From assembly GCA_013694845.1 (NCBI GenBank), contig JACDBQ010000428.1:1-6862 (forward strand): 6,862 nucleotides of DNA, given 5' to 3'. The position numbers were made by a program, and so were the translations under genes. The notes below the pieces were generated by a model. The model was not told the DNA's origin. It did no database searches and saw only the letters and a list, made by a program, of their open reading frames with translations. Positions 1 through 6,243 of this stretch are shown here, piece by piece (position 1 is the first letter of the stretch; each line of letters starts with the position of its first letter). This DNA comes from Acidobacteriota bacterium (GTDB lineage: Bacteria; Acidobacteriota; Vicinamibacteria; Vicinamibacterales; 2-12-FULL-66-21).

Positions 1-272
1 CGAAACGACAGGCCGAAATCGTCCACGATCTTGAGTGGATACACCCACGCTTCCAGAGGCTTGTTTTCGTAGCCGAATACCGCTGAGCGGCGGCCGACGA
101 CGTCGAAGAACGAACCTGGGCGGATAGAACGGGTCAGCACGAGGGCGCCCCGAGGCATGGGAAACTTCGGTATCAGGACCGATGGTGCCTGGAAACTGAC
201 GTCCGGTGAAACGCCGGAGATCGCCAGAATAATGGGGGCACCGACGAAGAGGGCGGTAAGTCGGAGAAGCAT
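1..272 (-). CDS. Exported protein, N-terminal part; possible glycogen-debranching-like glycosidase (partial)
   Basis: Only the first 90 codons are in the window; the gene continues past base 1. The ATG at 272-270 is preceded by a weak GGA ribosome site (plus-strand 279-281, 6-nt spacer). It gives a hydrophobic signal peptide (MLLRLTALFVGAPIILAISG), so the product is probably exported. The mature start contains RGALVLTRSIRPGSFFDVVG, then GRRSAVFGYENKPLEAWVYP, then LKIVDDFGLSF. This 'GRRSAVFGYE...EAWVYPLKI..DF' pattern is one I associate with acidobacterial proteins annotated as amylo-alpha-1,6-glucosidase / glycogen-debranching-like (six-hairpin glycosidase fold). That is recollection of sequence style; no catalytic residue is in view. 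The gene is divergent from the TonB receptor and shares the 273-544 control region. The sugar-hydrolase neighbours on the right fit a glycosidase role. It could also be an unrelated exported beta-sandwich protein. The presence of a gene is fairly certain; the function is not. Confidence 0.6.
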   Translation of the reverse strand, partial: MLLRLTALFVGAPIILAISGVSPDVSFQAPSVLIPKFPMPRGALVLTRSIRPGSFFDVVGRRSAVFGYENKPLEAWVYPLKIVDDFGLSF

Positions 273-379
273 AAAGAGTCCGAAACGTCTGTCGTGCGCC
301 AGGCAGAGCCTACATGGACCCGACGCGGGAATTCACCGTCGAGCCCGCGACCCGACCCACTGACCCGGACATTCTTGTG

Positions 380-407
380 TTGACGACGTTGTAAACGGTG
401 CTAGCAT
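380..407 (+). promoter_or_regulatory. Candidate sigma70-like promoter for the TonB receptor
   Basis: TTGACG at 380-385 (5 of 6 to the -35 consensus) and TAGCAT at 402-407 (4 of 6 to the -10 consensus) are separated by 16 nt. Transcription would begin near 414, leaving a leader of about 130 nt before the receptor ATG. The match is reasonable for a GC-rich region but rests on consensus similarity alone. Confidence 0.4.
381..394. promoter_or_regulatory. Possible LacI-family operator overlapping the -35 box
   Basis: TGACGACGTTGTAA is an imperfect 14-bp palindrome centred on the CG at 387-388; 5 of 7 base pairs of the arms are symmetric. A central CpG flanked by AAC/GTT-like half sites is typical of LacI-family sugar repressor operators. 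The overlap with the candidate -35 element at 380-385 would suit a repressor. The symmetry is imperfect, no LacI gene is in the window, and chance is a real alternative. Confidence 0.25.
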
Positions 408-419
408 GCGCCAGATTGT

Positions 420-437
420 GTGTCAACCGTGTCAACG
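420..437. repeat. Two tandem 9-mers (GTGTCAAC-C / GTGTCAAC-G)
   Basis: GTGTCAAC occurs at 420-427 and again at 429-436, each followed by one variable base, forming a direct repeat of period 9 just downstream of the candidate promoter. A related inverted form, GTGTTGAC, lies at 377-384 across the -35 box. These could be half sites for a regulator, or chance in a short region. Confidence 0.4.
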
Positions 438-438
438 C

Positions 439-452
439 ACGGTGCACACCGT
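439..452. promoter_or_regulatory. Perfect dyad ACGGTG-CA-CACCGT, possible operator
   Basis: ACGGTG (439-444) and its exact reverse complement CACCGT (447-452) are separated by 2 nt. The same half site with its following C, ACGGTGC, also occurs at 395-401 inside the promoter spacer, 44 nt upstream or about four helical turns. This is consistent with a dimeric regulator binding the leader and the promoter. Binding is inferred; only the symmetry is seen. Confidence 0.35.
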
Positions 453-533
453 CGCAGCGCAGAGCATCATTCGGGTGAGACAGCTCTGACAGACTGCAGT
501 TTTCGAAGCCGCGCGACAGCGGCTGGGAACGAC

Positions 534-537
534 GGAG
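534..537 (+). promoter_or_regulatory. Ribosome binding site GGAG of the TonB receptor
   Basis: GGAG lies 7 nt before the ATG at 545. A second in-frame ATG at 593 would also leave a signal peptide, but it has only GGG directly abutting it, so the 545 start is preferred. Confidence 0.6.
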
Positions 538-544
538 ACTCCCT

Positions 545-1555
545 ATGGCTTCTTTGCTTTGGTCTTCAGTGCCGGCGACGATCACTCGCGGGATGCGCCT
601 CGCGATAGCGATGTGCGCGCTGTTGGTTGCCGTGTCCGCCTCGGCCGCCGCCGCACAGGCGGTGTACGGAAGCATCGGTGGGCTCGTCAAGGACGCGTCG
701 GGGGCAGCGGTGCCTGGCGCCACCGTCACCGTCACGAGCCTCGAGCGCAAGACGGTCGACACGGTGGTATCGAACGAGTCCGGATACTACGTCAAGGACC
801 GCCTGCTTCCGGGAACCTACGAAGTCAAAGCCGAGATCGCGGGCTTCAAGACCGCCGTGCTTCGTGAAGTTCGCGTGAGCATCGACACGCAGACCCCGAT
901 CGACTTCGAGCTGCAGGTCGGACAACTCACCGAGCAGGTCGAGGTCACCGGCGGATCGCCTCTGCTCAAGACCGACCGCGCCGACGTCTCCACCAACTTC
1001 GATTCCAAGCAGATTACCGATCTGCCAGTGCTCGATCGCAACTTCACCAAATTCATCCTGCTGACCCCGGGCACACAACAGCTTGGGTGGCAGCATGCGG
1101 CGAGCGAAAACCCGCAAGGCTCCACCCAGACGATGGTCAACGGGCAGCACTTCAGCGGGACGGGCTATCAGCTCGACGGGACGGAAAACCGCGACCCGAT
1201 CCTGGGCATCATCGTCATCAATCCGACGCTGGAGTCGATTGGTGAGACGAAGATCACCTCGCAGAACTACGACGCCGAGTTCGGGCAGGCGACGGCCGGC
1301 GTGGTGTCGGTGCAGACCAAGTCGGGCAGGAACCAGTTGTTCGGCAGCGCCTTTGAATTCCACCAGGACGACAGGTTCCAGGCGCGGAATCCGTTTACCC
1401 AGTTCCAGGTGGATCCGCTGACCGGCAAGCACCTGCCCAAGACGGACAAGGATCAGTTCGGCGGATCCCTCGGCGGCAAAATTGTCGCGAACCGCGTGTT
1501 TTCTTCGGGGACTACCAGGGCACCCGCAGCACCGTCGGCGGTTCAAGGCTGCTGA
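545..1555 (+). CDS. TonB-dependent receptor, N-terminal part (signal peptide, CarboxypepD_reg-like domain, plug); frame-shifted
   Basis: This is the front of a large outer-membrane TonB-dependent receptor. Residues 1-39 are a signal peptide with a late n-region (TRGMRLAIAMCALLVAVSAS) and likely cleavage after AQA. Residues about 41-125 form a carboxypeptidase-regulatory-like beta-sandwich (GLVKDASGAAVPGATVTV; NESGYYVKDRLLPGTYEVKA; AGFKTAVLREV). Residues about 130-262 are the plug (ITDLPVLDRNF; LLTPGT; GYQLDGTENRDP; INPTLESIGETKI; YDAEFGQATAGVVSVQTKSG). The barrel begins near LFGSAFEFHQDDRFQARNPF. Family-like sequence ends at V318-F319 (bases 1496-1501). The following 17 residues, up to the stop at 1553-1555, are out-of-frame nonsense. 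Reading resumes in the next frame, starting FFGDYQGT. A periplasm-facing accessory domain plus plug and a long barrel is the Oar-like layout common in Acidobacteriota. The transported substrate is not shown by the sequence; the GH13/GH37 neighbours suggest an alpha-glucoside. As it stands this fragment could not form a pore. Confidence 0.92.
   Translation: MASLLWSSVPATITRGMRLAIAMCALLVAVSASAAAAQAVYGSIGGLVKDASGAAVPGATVTVTSLERKTVDTVVSNESGYYVKDRLLPGTYEVKAEIAGFKTAVLREVRVSIDTQTPIDFELQVGQLTEQVEVTGGSPLLKTDRADVSTNFDSKQITDLPVLDRNFTKFILLTPGTQQLGWQHAASENPQGSTQTMVNGQHFSGTGYQLDGTENRDPILGIIVINPTLESIGETKITSQNYDAEFGQATAGVVSVQTKSGRNQLFGSAFEFHQDDRFQARNPFTQFQVDPLTGKHLPKTDKDQFGGSLGGKIVANRVFSSGTTRAPAAPSAVQGC
1499..1502 (+). 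other. Frameshift site: T4 run, one T apparently missing
   Basis: The sequence reads GTG-TTTT-CTTCGGGG. With five T's it would read GTG TTT TTC TTC GGG GAC (VFFFGD), and the receptor would run open from 545 to 3987 as one 1147-residue protein. Both flanks are fully family-like right up to this run and show no other decay. This points to a very recent single-base deletion or a base-calling error in a homopolymer. Confidence 0.85.
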
Positions 1556-1557
1556 GC

Positions 1558-3987
1558 GTGCCGACCGCGGCCGCACGCGGCGGCGATCTCAGCGCCTATG
1601 GGATCAACATCTTCGATCCGTCCGGCGGCGCGCCGGCGAATCGGGCGCAGTTCCAGGGTAATGTGATTCCCTCGGGCCGTCTCTCTCCACAGGCGCAGGC
1701 GATTCTCCGGCTGATTCCGCTCCCCAACACAACCGGTACCGAAAACGGCACGAGGGACAATTTCGTTTCGTCCGCCTCCGAGGCGTTCGACGAGAACTCG
1801 TTCAACGTGCGAATCGACGGCAGGATCAACGACACCACGAATACGTTCGGCCGCTACAGTCTCGGGAGATTCTCCCGGAACGGCCCGACCGCATTCGGCC
1901 CGGGGGGCGGGCAGGAAGTGGTGACCCTGGGCGGGCAGTCGAAGGCGAAAAACCAGAGCTTCGCTTACGGCGTCGACAACGCAATCTCGTCGACGCTGCT
2001 GGCGGACTTCCGGTTCGGCTGGTTCAAGTACAAGGTCAACGTGCTCCCCTTCGACTTCGGAACCTCTCCGGCCACCGATGCCGGGATCCCCGGGCTCAAT
2101 CTCGAAGACACATTCTCTTCTGGATTGCCGGCCGGGTTCGTGGGCGCGGCGGACAACACCTCGCCAGGCAACTTCGAGTTTGGATCGGGCCTGGGCGTCA
2201 ATCGCTGCAACTGCCCACTTGACCAGGACGAAACGCAGTGGCAGCTGGTCGGCAACATCACGAAGTTGCTCGGGAATCACAATTTCAAGGCCGGTGTGGA
2301 CATCCGCCGGGCCAATAACCTCCGGGTGCCAAGCGATGCCCATCGGTCCGGGGAGTTGAGCTTCGATCCCAACCGCACGATCGGACCCGCCGGCGGCGGC
2401 ATGGGCCTCGCCACGTTTCTTCTCGGCGACGTCACCGGGCTGCGGCGTTACGTCAGCCCGAATACCGACGCGCGCGAGCAGCAGTGGCGCACGGCGTACT
2501 ACGCACAGGACACCTGGCGCACGAACGATAAGTTCACGCTGAATTACGGGCTGCGGCTCGACATCATCAACCCGCAGACGGTGAACGAAGCAGGGAACGG
2601 TGGCTTCCTGGATCTGGGGACTGGGGAAATCCGGGTGGCTGGCGTGGGCGGCATCGGGTTGAACGGCGATGTCGAGAACCGGCTCAACTGGGCGCCCCGC
2701 GTTGGCGCGACCTATCAGATCGACACCAAGACCGTGCTGCGAGCCGGGTACGGCCGCAGCTACGACCTCGGCGTGTTCGGATCGCTCTTCGGCCACAGCG
2801 TGACCCAGAACCTCCCGGTGCTGTCGGTGCAGGAGCTCAACGCGCCGGAGAATTTCGACCGCGTGTTCACGCTTGGGCAGGGCCCGCCCCCCCCGGTGTT
2901 CCCAAGTGTCCCGCAGAGCGGCCGATTCGCGCTGCCCAACGGCGTGTTCGCACGCGCCCTTCCGGAGAAGCAGCGACCGCCCACCGTGGATGCGTTCAAC
3001 GTGATCGTGCAGCGGCAGTTGACCGACAGCATGTCGGTGGAAGCCGGGTACGTCGGGAACCGGGGCAGGAACGTGTTCGCAGGGGACGGCCCCGCCATCA
3101 ACATCAATCAGCCCACCTTGGTGGGCTTCGGGACGGTGCCCCAGAACAACCGCCGCCCGTTCTTCGCCGGTGGCGTGGCCAATGACCTCGGTCTCGGCGG
3201 GGCGTTCGGCTGGACGCAGGGGATCGACTTTTTCTGCAACTGCGCGAACAATGCCTACGACTCGCTGCAGGCGAAGTTCAACAAGCGGTTCTCGAGCGGA
3301 TACTCCGTCAAGGCGAATTACACGCTGCAGCGGCAGGTGCAGGAAAGTGGGGATTACTTCCTCTACGACGTGGAGATGAACAAGGGACCCGCCGATTGGG
3401 ACCGCACGCACAGTGTCGTCCTGTCGCTCGTGGCCGAACTACCGGTCGGGCACGGCAGACGGTATCTGTCGTCGATCTCTCCGGTCGTGGATGCGATCAT
3501 CGGCGGGTGGCAGGTCAACGCGAACCACTTCGTCCAAAGCGGGCTCCCGTTCAGCGTCAACTACCGGGACGCAGGATCCGACCGCGACACGGGAGGGAAC
3601 AACCGGCCGAATCTGACGGGGGACCCCGACGGCCCGCAAACGCGCGACGAATGGTTCAACGCAGTGGCCATCGGTTCGCCGAACAGCGCGTTCTCGCGGC
3701 CGGCCGCTGGAACGTTCGGCAACATGAAGCGAAACGCGCTGCGCGGGCCAGGGTATTGGAGGACGGACGCGTCGATCTTCAAACACTTCAGGGTCACGGG
3801 CAACCGGCTACTCGAGATCCGCGCCGAAGCGGTCAATCTCTTCAACCATGTGAATCTCGGGAACCCCGACTCCGAAGTCGGCGTGCCGGGCAACGACAAC
3901 CCTAACGCCGGCCGGATCAATTCAACGGCGTTCGGCAATAACGATCTGCAGCGCAATTTCCAGTTCGCCCTGAAGTTCACGTTCTGA
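1558..3987 (+). CDS. TonB-dependent receptor, C-terminal beta-barrel part; frame-shifted
   Basis: This is the rest of the receptor, one frame over. Family-like reading starts at 1501 (FFGDYQGTRSTVGGSRLLSV). The GTG at 1558 is just the first possible start codon inside it and is unlikely to be used. The following 809 residues are barrel: FNVRIDGRINDTTNTFGRYS, NITKLLGNHNFKAGVDIRR, YYAQDTWRTNDKFTLNYGLR, RVGATYQIDTKTVLRAGYG, FNVIVQRQLTDSMSVEAGYV, NYTLQRQVQESGDY, GWQVNANHFVQSGLPF, IRAEAVNLFNHVNLGNP. It ends FQFALKFTF, with the terminal aromatic expected of a Bam-inserted outer-membrane protein. Two Cys-Asn-Cys motifs occur, at bases 2206-2214 (VNRCNCPL) and 3235-3243 (FFCNCANN). A C8 run at 2887-2894 encodes part of a proline stretch. 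Alternating strands and long loops match the family's usual length of about 1100-1200 residues once joined to the upstream part. No SusD-like partner follows; the next intact gene is convergent. Confidence 0.92.
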   Translation: MPTAAARGGDLSAYGINIFDPSGGAPANRAQFQGNVIPSGRLSPQAQAILRLIPLPNTTGTENGTRDNFVSSASEAFDENSFNVRIDGRINDTTNTFGRYSLGRFSRNGPTAFGPGGGQEVVTLGGQSKAKNQSFAYGVDNAISSTLLADFRFGWFKYKVNVLPFDFGTSPATDAGIPGLNLEDTFSSGLPAGFVGAADNTSPGNFEFGSGLGVNRCNCPLDQDETQWQLVGNITKLLGNHNFKAGVDIRRANNLRVPSDAHRSGELSFDPNRTIGPAGGGMGLATFLLGDVTGLRRYVSPNTDAREQQWRTAYYAQDTWRTNDKFTLNYGLRLDIINPQTVNEAGNGGFLDLGTGEIRVAGVGGIGLNGDVENRLNWAPRVGATYQIDTKTVLRAGYGRSYDLGVFGSLFGHSVTQNLPVLSVQELNAPENFDRVFTLGQGPPPPVFPSVPQSGRFALPNGVFARALPEKQRPPTVDAFNVIVQRQLTDSMSVEAGYVGNRGRNVFAGDGPAININQPTLVGFGTVPQNNRRPFFAGGVANDLGLGGAFGWTQGIDFFCNCANNAYDSLQAKFNKRFSSGYSVKANYTLQRQVQESGDYFLYDVEMNKGPADWDRTHSVVLSLVAELPVGHGRRYLSSISPVVDAIIGGWQVNANHFVQSGLPFSVNYRDAGSDRDTGGNNRPNLTGDPDGPQTRDEWFNAVAIGSPNSAFSRPAAGTFGNMKRNALRGPGYWRTDASIFKHFRVTGNRLLEIRAEAVNLFNHVNLGNPDSEVGVPGNDNPNAGRINSTAFGNNDLQRNFQFALKFTF

Positions 3988-4021
3988 TCAGGTATCAGCT
4001 TCCGGCTGCCAGCACTGAACA

Positions 4022-4177
4022 GGTGCCGGTAGCTGGAAAGCTGGAGCGGTAATTGTCCTCGTCCCGCCGGCGTTCGACCTCTTTCCTGACCTGCAGCATC
4101 CGCTGTTCGGTATGACCCGCTTTGATGTCGGACGCGCGGTGACTGGTGTGCTGGTGCTCTCGCTTCCCAACCGCTGA
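4022..4177 (+). pseudogene. Unassigned open stretch without a start, possibly a gene fragment
   Basis: Plus frame 2 is open for about 50 codons and reads protein-like: GAGSWKAGAVIVLVPPAFDL, then FPDLQHPLFGMTRFDVGR, then AVTGVLVLSLPNR, ending at TGA 4175-4177. It has no convincing start codon or ribosome site of its own, and it begins a few dozen bases after the receptor stop. The mix of hydrophobic and charged residues looks like a scrap of a real protein, but I do not recognise it. It overlaps the beginning of the next remnant in another frame, as expected if a deletion joined two fragments. It may be a chance open stretch in GC-rich DNA. Confidence 0.25.
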
Positions 4178-4422
4178 AGTATTACGTCGGCTCCAAGACG
4201 CGTGGCCGAACGTTTCTTTTCGAGATCGACGGGTTCCTCTATCAGGCCCCCATCAACTACTACACCGCGAAGGACGGATGGGAGATGTCGCCCGGATGGC
4301 TTGTGTGCCGTTGGTGATGCCGACGTGCCCGGGCGGCGCTGCAGCGCGTACTGAAGCACAATCCTGATATGGGAGTCGCGAGATCCGTCCTCGCAGAGAT
4401 CGCGCAGCATGGATGCCGTTGA
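4126..4422 (+). pseudogene. Remnant of a TPR / multiheme-cytochrome-type protein, internally deleted
   Basis: Plus frame 1 from 4174 reads LKYYVGSKTRGRTFLFEI, then DGFLYQAPINYYTAKDG, then WEMSPGW. I associate the pattern 'YYVGS..RGR(T/S)(F/Y)L...DGFL.(Q/E)(A/S)PI..Y......W.M(S/T)PG' with exported acidobacterial and planctomycete proteins that combine c-type haem motifs (CxxCH) with tetratricopeptide repeats. A stop at 4315-4317 interrupts the frame. After it, the same frame gives AALQRVLKHNPDMGVARSVL and AEIAQHGCR before TGA 4420-4422; the 'LQRVL..NPDM..ARS.LAEI' pattern is a typical final TPR helix pair. The middle of such a protein (several hundred residues, including the haem sites) is absent, and there is no start codon. 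This is best read as the two ends of a deleted gene. Family assignment is from pattern memory; that it is broken is clear. Confidence 0.5.
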
Positions 4423-4434
4423 CGCGCCTCAGTG

Positions 4435-6231
4435 TCACAATTCGTAAATCACGGCTTCGTAAGGCTGCAACTTTCCCGCTGGCGATGGCGTCGGATAGTT
4501 GCCGAAGATGACCTTCGCCTTGCTGAGATCGAAGCCCGTGTTGACCGCCGCGGTTGTGTCTTTGAAATTCAGCAGCACGAGCATCTTCCGGCCAGCCAAT
4601 TCCCGCGTGTAGGCGTAAACGGTCGGGTTCTCCTTGTCCAGCAACACGTACTCCCCGTAGATCAGGACCGGATTCGCTTTTCGCAGCGTCACGAGCTTCC
4701 GGAAATAATTCAGGCAGCTATCTGGGCCGCCGTCCTGGGCGGCTGCATTGATCGTCGTGTAGTTCGGATTCACCTCGAGCCACGGCGTGCCGGTCGTAAA
4801 CCCTGCTTTCGCTGTTTGATCCCACTGGAATGGCGTCCGGCCATTGTCGCGGGCGGAGATCTTCTGGGCCTCGAGGAACGCCTGAAGGTCCCCACCCTTG
4901 TTTTTCACCTGCTGATACCAGTTGATGGATTCGATGTCGCGGTAGTCCTCGATGTTGTCGAACTTGATGTTGGTCATGCACAACTCGTCACCGGCGTAGT
5001 AGTAGGGTGTCGCGCGCATGGTGAGGAGGAATGTGGTGAGCATTTTCGCCGACAGGTCGCGCCACTGCGGCGTGTCGTTGCCCCACCGCGTCGCCATCCG
5101 TGGCTGGTCGTGGTTGCCGAGATAGATCGAGCCCCAGCCCCTGGTCGCAAATACGCCGTCCCACTTGCTGTAGATCTCCTTGAACTCGACGAGCTTGTAG
5201 CCCTTGGGATCCGGCACCTTCAGACTGTCCGGCAGGTAGCCGAGGGAGACTCCCTCGAAGTGGTACAGCATGTTGAGCTCACGCCGGCCGGCATCGACAT
5301 AGTCGAGCGCGTCGGCCGCCGTCACCCCGGCTCCTTCCGCCACGGTCATCACGTCGTACTTGCTGAGGACGGCTTCGTTCATCTCTCGCAGGTACTGATG
5401 GACGTGCGGCCCGTTGGCGTAGAACCTGCCCCAGTCTTCCTTGTACTCCGCGGGCATCTCCGGGAAGGTCGTGTCTTTCGAGATGAACGGAATCACGTCC
5501 ATGCGGAATCCGTCCACGCCCTTGTCGAACCAGAAGCGCATCATCGAGAAGATCTCTTCTCGGAGCCTGGGGTTCTCCCAGTTCAGATCCGGCTGCTTCT
5601 GCGAAAAATAGTGGAGATAATAGCTGTTGGTCGGGCCGTCCAGCTTCCAGGCATCGCCGTTGACATCGAAGAAGCTGCGGCGAGGATGCGGCTTGCCCTT
5701 TTCGGCCGGCCACCAGTGGTAGTAGTTGCGGTAGGGGTTATCTCTCGAACGGCGCGACTGCTGGAACCATTCATGCTCGTCGCTGCTATGGTTCACGACC
5801 AGGTCCATCACCAGCTTCAAGCCGCGGTCGTGCATCCCCTGGAGGAGCGCGTCGAAGTCCTGCATCGTGCCGAACTCCCGCATGATGCCCCGGTAATCGC
5901 TGATGTCGTAGCCGTTGTCATCGTTGGGCGAGGTGAAAACCGGGTTCAGCCAGACGACATCGACGCCTAGACTCTTGACGTAGTCCAGCTTCGAGGTGAT
6001 CCCCTTCAAATCGCCGACGCCGTCGCCGTTGGAGTCCTTGAACGAGCGTGGGTAGATCTGATAGACGACTGCCTCTTTCCACCATTTCTTCGCGTTGCCG
6101 TCGGGGCTTGCCCGTTCCACTGCGGCGGCAGGCCGGGCCGACTGCGGCCCCGGTGTCCGAGTTTCGTGATGACATCCTGTCGAGCACAGCAAGCCGACAA
6201 GCGTCGTCAGAACAAGCGGAAATGCGCGCAC
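4435..6231 (-). CDS. GH13 alpha-glucosidase, oligo-1,6-glucosidase type, predicted lipoprotein
   Basis: A complete 598-residue glycoside hydrolase family 13 enzyme that should hydrolyse terminal alpha-glucosidic bonds of short oligosaccharides with retention. The start is the GTG at 6231-6229, since no early in-frame ATG exists. It gives MRAFPLVLTTLVGLLCSTGC, a lipoprotein signal with candidate lipid-bearing Cys20, followed by a linker to about residue 48. The barrel begins KEAVVYQIYPRSF. A DxNxDGxxD calcium loop lies at 66-74, region I DLVVNH at 143-148, and QPDLN at 213-217. Region II is GFRMDV at 241-246 (nucleophile Asp245), with acid/base Glu299 in VAEG and region IV NHDQPR at 373-378 (Asp375). 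Later hallmarks are YYAGDELCMTN, NIEDYRDIESINWY and ARDNGRTPFQWD. All three catalytic acids are present. Val246 after the nucleophile is the residue linked to alpha-1,6 preference in oligo-1,6-glucosidases. The gene starts 10 nt after the trehalase gene, with its ribosome site over the trehalase stop, so the two are likely one operon. Exact substrate is inferred; trehalose-synthase-like or dextran-glucosidase-like activity is less likely. Confidence 0.95.
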   Translation of the reverse strand: MRAFPLVLTTLVGLLCSTGCHHETRTPGPQSARPAAAVERASPDGNAKKWWKEAVVYQIYPRSFKDSNGDGVGDLKGITSKLDYVKSLGVDVVWLNPVFTSPNDDNGYDISDYRGIMREFGTMQDFDALLQGMHDRGLKLVMDLVVNHSSDEHEWFQQSRRSRDNPYRNYYHWWPAEKGKPHPRRSFFDVNGDAWKLDGPTNSYYLHYFSQKQPDLNWENPRLREEIFSMMRFWFDKGVDGFRMDVIPFISKDTTFPEMPAEYKEDWGRFYANGPHVHQYLREMNEAVLSKYDVMTVAEGAGVTAADALDYVDAGRRELNMLYHFEGVSLGYLPDSLKVPDPKGYKLVEFKEIYSKWDGVFATRGWGSIYLGNHDQPRMATRWGNDTPQWRDLSAKMLTTFLLTMRATPYYYAGDELCMTNIKFDNIEDYRDIESINWYQQVKNKGGDLQAFLEAQKISARDNGRTPFQWDQTAKAGFTTGTPWLEVNPNYTTINAAAQDGGPDSCLNYFRKLVTLRKANPVLIYGEYVLLDKENPTVYAYTRELAGRKMLVLLNFKDTTAAVNTGFDLSKAKVIFGNYPTPSPAGKLQPYEAVIYEL

Positions 6232-6238
6232 GGGTAGA

Positions 6239-6243
6239 CCCCT
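6239..6243 (-). promoter_or_regulatory. Ribosome binding site AGGGG of the GH13 gene, overlapping the trehalase stop
   Basis: On the minus strand the order is TAG (trehalase stop, 6244-6242), then GGGTCTACCC, then GTG (6231-6229). AGGGG at 6243-6239 lies 7 nt from the GTG and shares bases with the stop codon. This supports both the GTG start and translational coupling. Confidence 0.6.

Larger units (their letters stand above)
273..544. other. Divergent intergenic control region
   Basis: These 272 bases separate the minus-strand exported-protein gene from the plus-strand TonB receptor. I found no convincing protein here. The stretch holds a candidate plus-strand promoter (380-407), a palindrome overlapping its -35 box, two tandem 9-mers (420-437), a perfect 6+6 dyad (439-452) and the receptor ribosome site (534-537). 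No clear promoter for the minus-strand gene was found. Confidence 0.6.
3988..4434. other. Convergent intergenic region with decayed coding sequence
   Basis: These 447 bases lie between the stop of the TonB receptor (plus) and the stop of the GH13 gene (minus). No intact gene is present. They hold an unassigned open stretch in plus frame 2 (4022-4177) and a recognisable TPR/multiheme-cytochrome-type remnant in plus frame 1 (4126-4422), each given separately. No convincing intrinsic terminator was found for either convergent gene. Confidence 0.6.

Noticed and set aside
1496..1507. Programmed -1 ribosomal frameshifting to make the full receptor
   Set aside because: The bases G-TTT-TCT do not fit a canonical X-XXY-YYZ slippery heptamer, and I see no obvious downstream stimulatory hairpin. 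A lost base is simpler.
566..1576. A 336-codon minus-strand frame opposite the receptor N-terminus
   Set aside because: It is an antisense shadow; the plus strand shows a signal peptide, accessory domain and plug.
1543..3411. A 622-codon open frame on the minus strand across the receptor
   Set aside because: It is exactly antisense to the receptor barrel, is rich in Arg, Val, Glu and His with no domain I recognise, and has no ribosome site. Long antisense frames are common in GC-rich genes.
4002..4029. Hairpin CCGGC/GCCGG after the receptor stop as an intrinsic terminator
   Set aside because: The stem is only 5 perfect pairs with an 18-nt loop, and no T tract follows, so it is not convincing.
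3988..4410. A 140-codon minus-strand frame between the convergent genes
   Set aside because: It is antisense to the TPR/cytochrome-like remnant and shows no protein-like pattern, while the plus strand has recognisable blocks.
4432..5970. A 512-codon open frame on the plus strand across the GH13 gene
   Set aside because: It mirrors the GH13 codons. Its sequence is low-complexity Val/Arg/His/Leu-rich with no family likeness, while the minus strand has all GH13 catalytic motifs.
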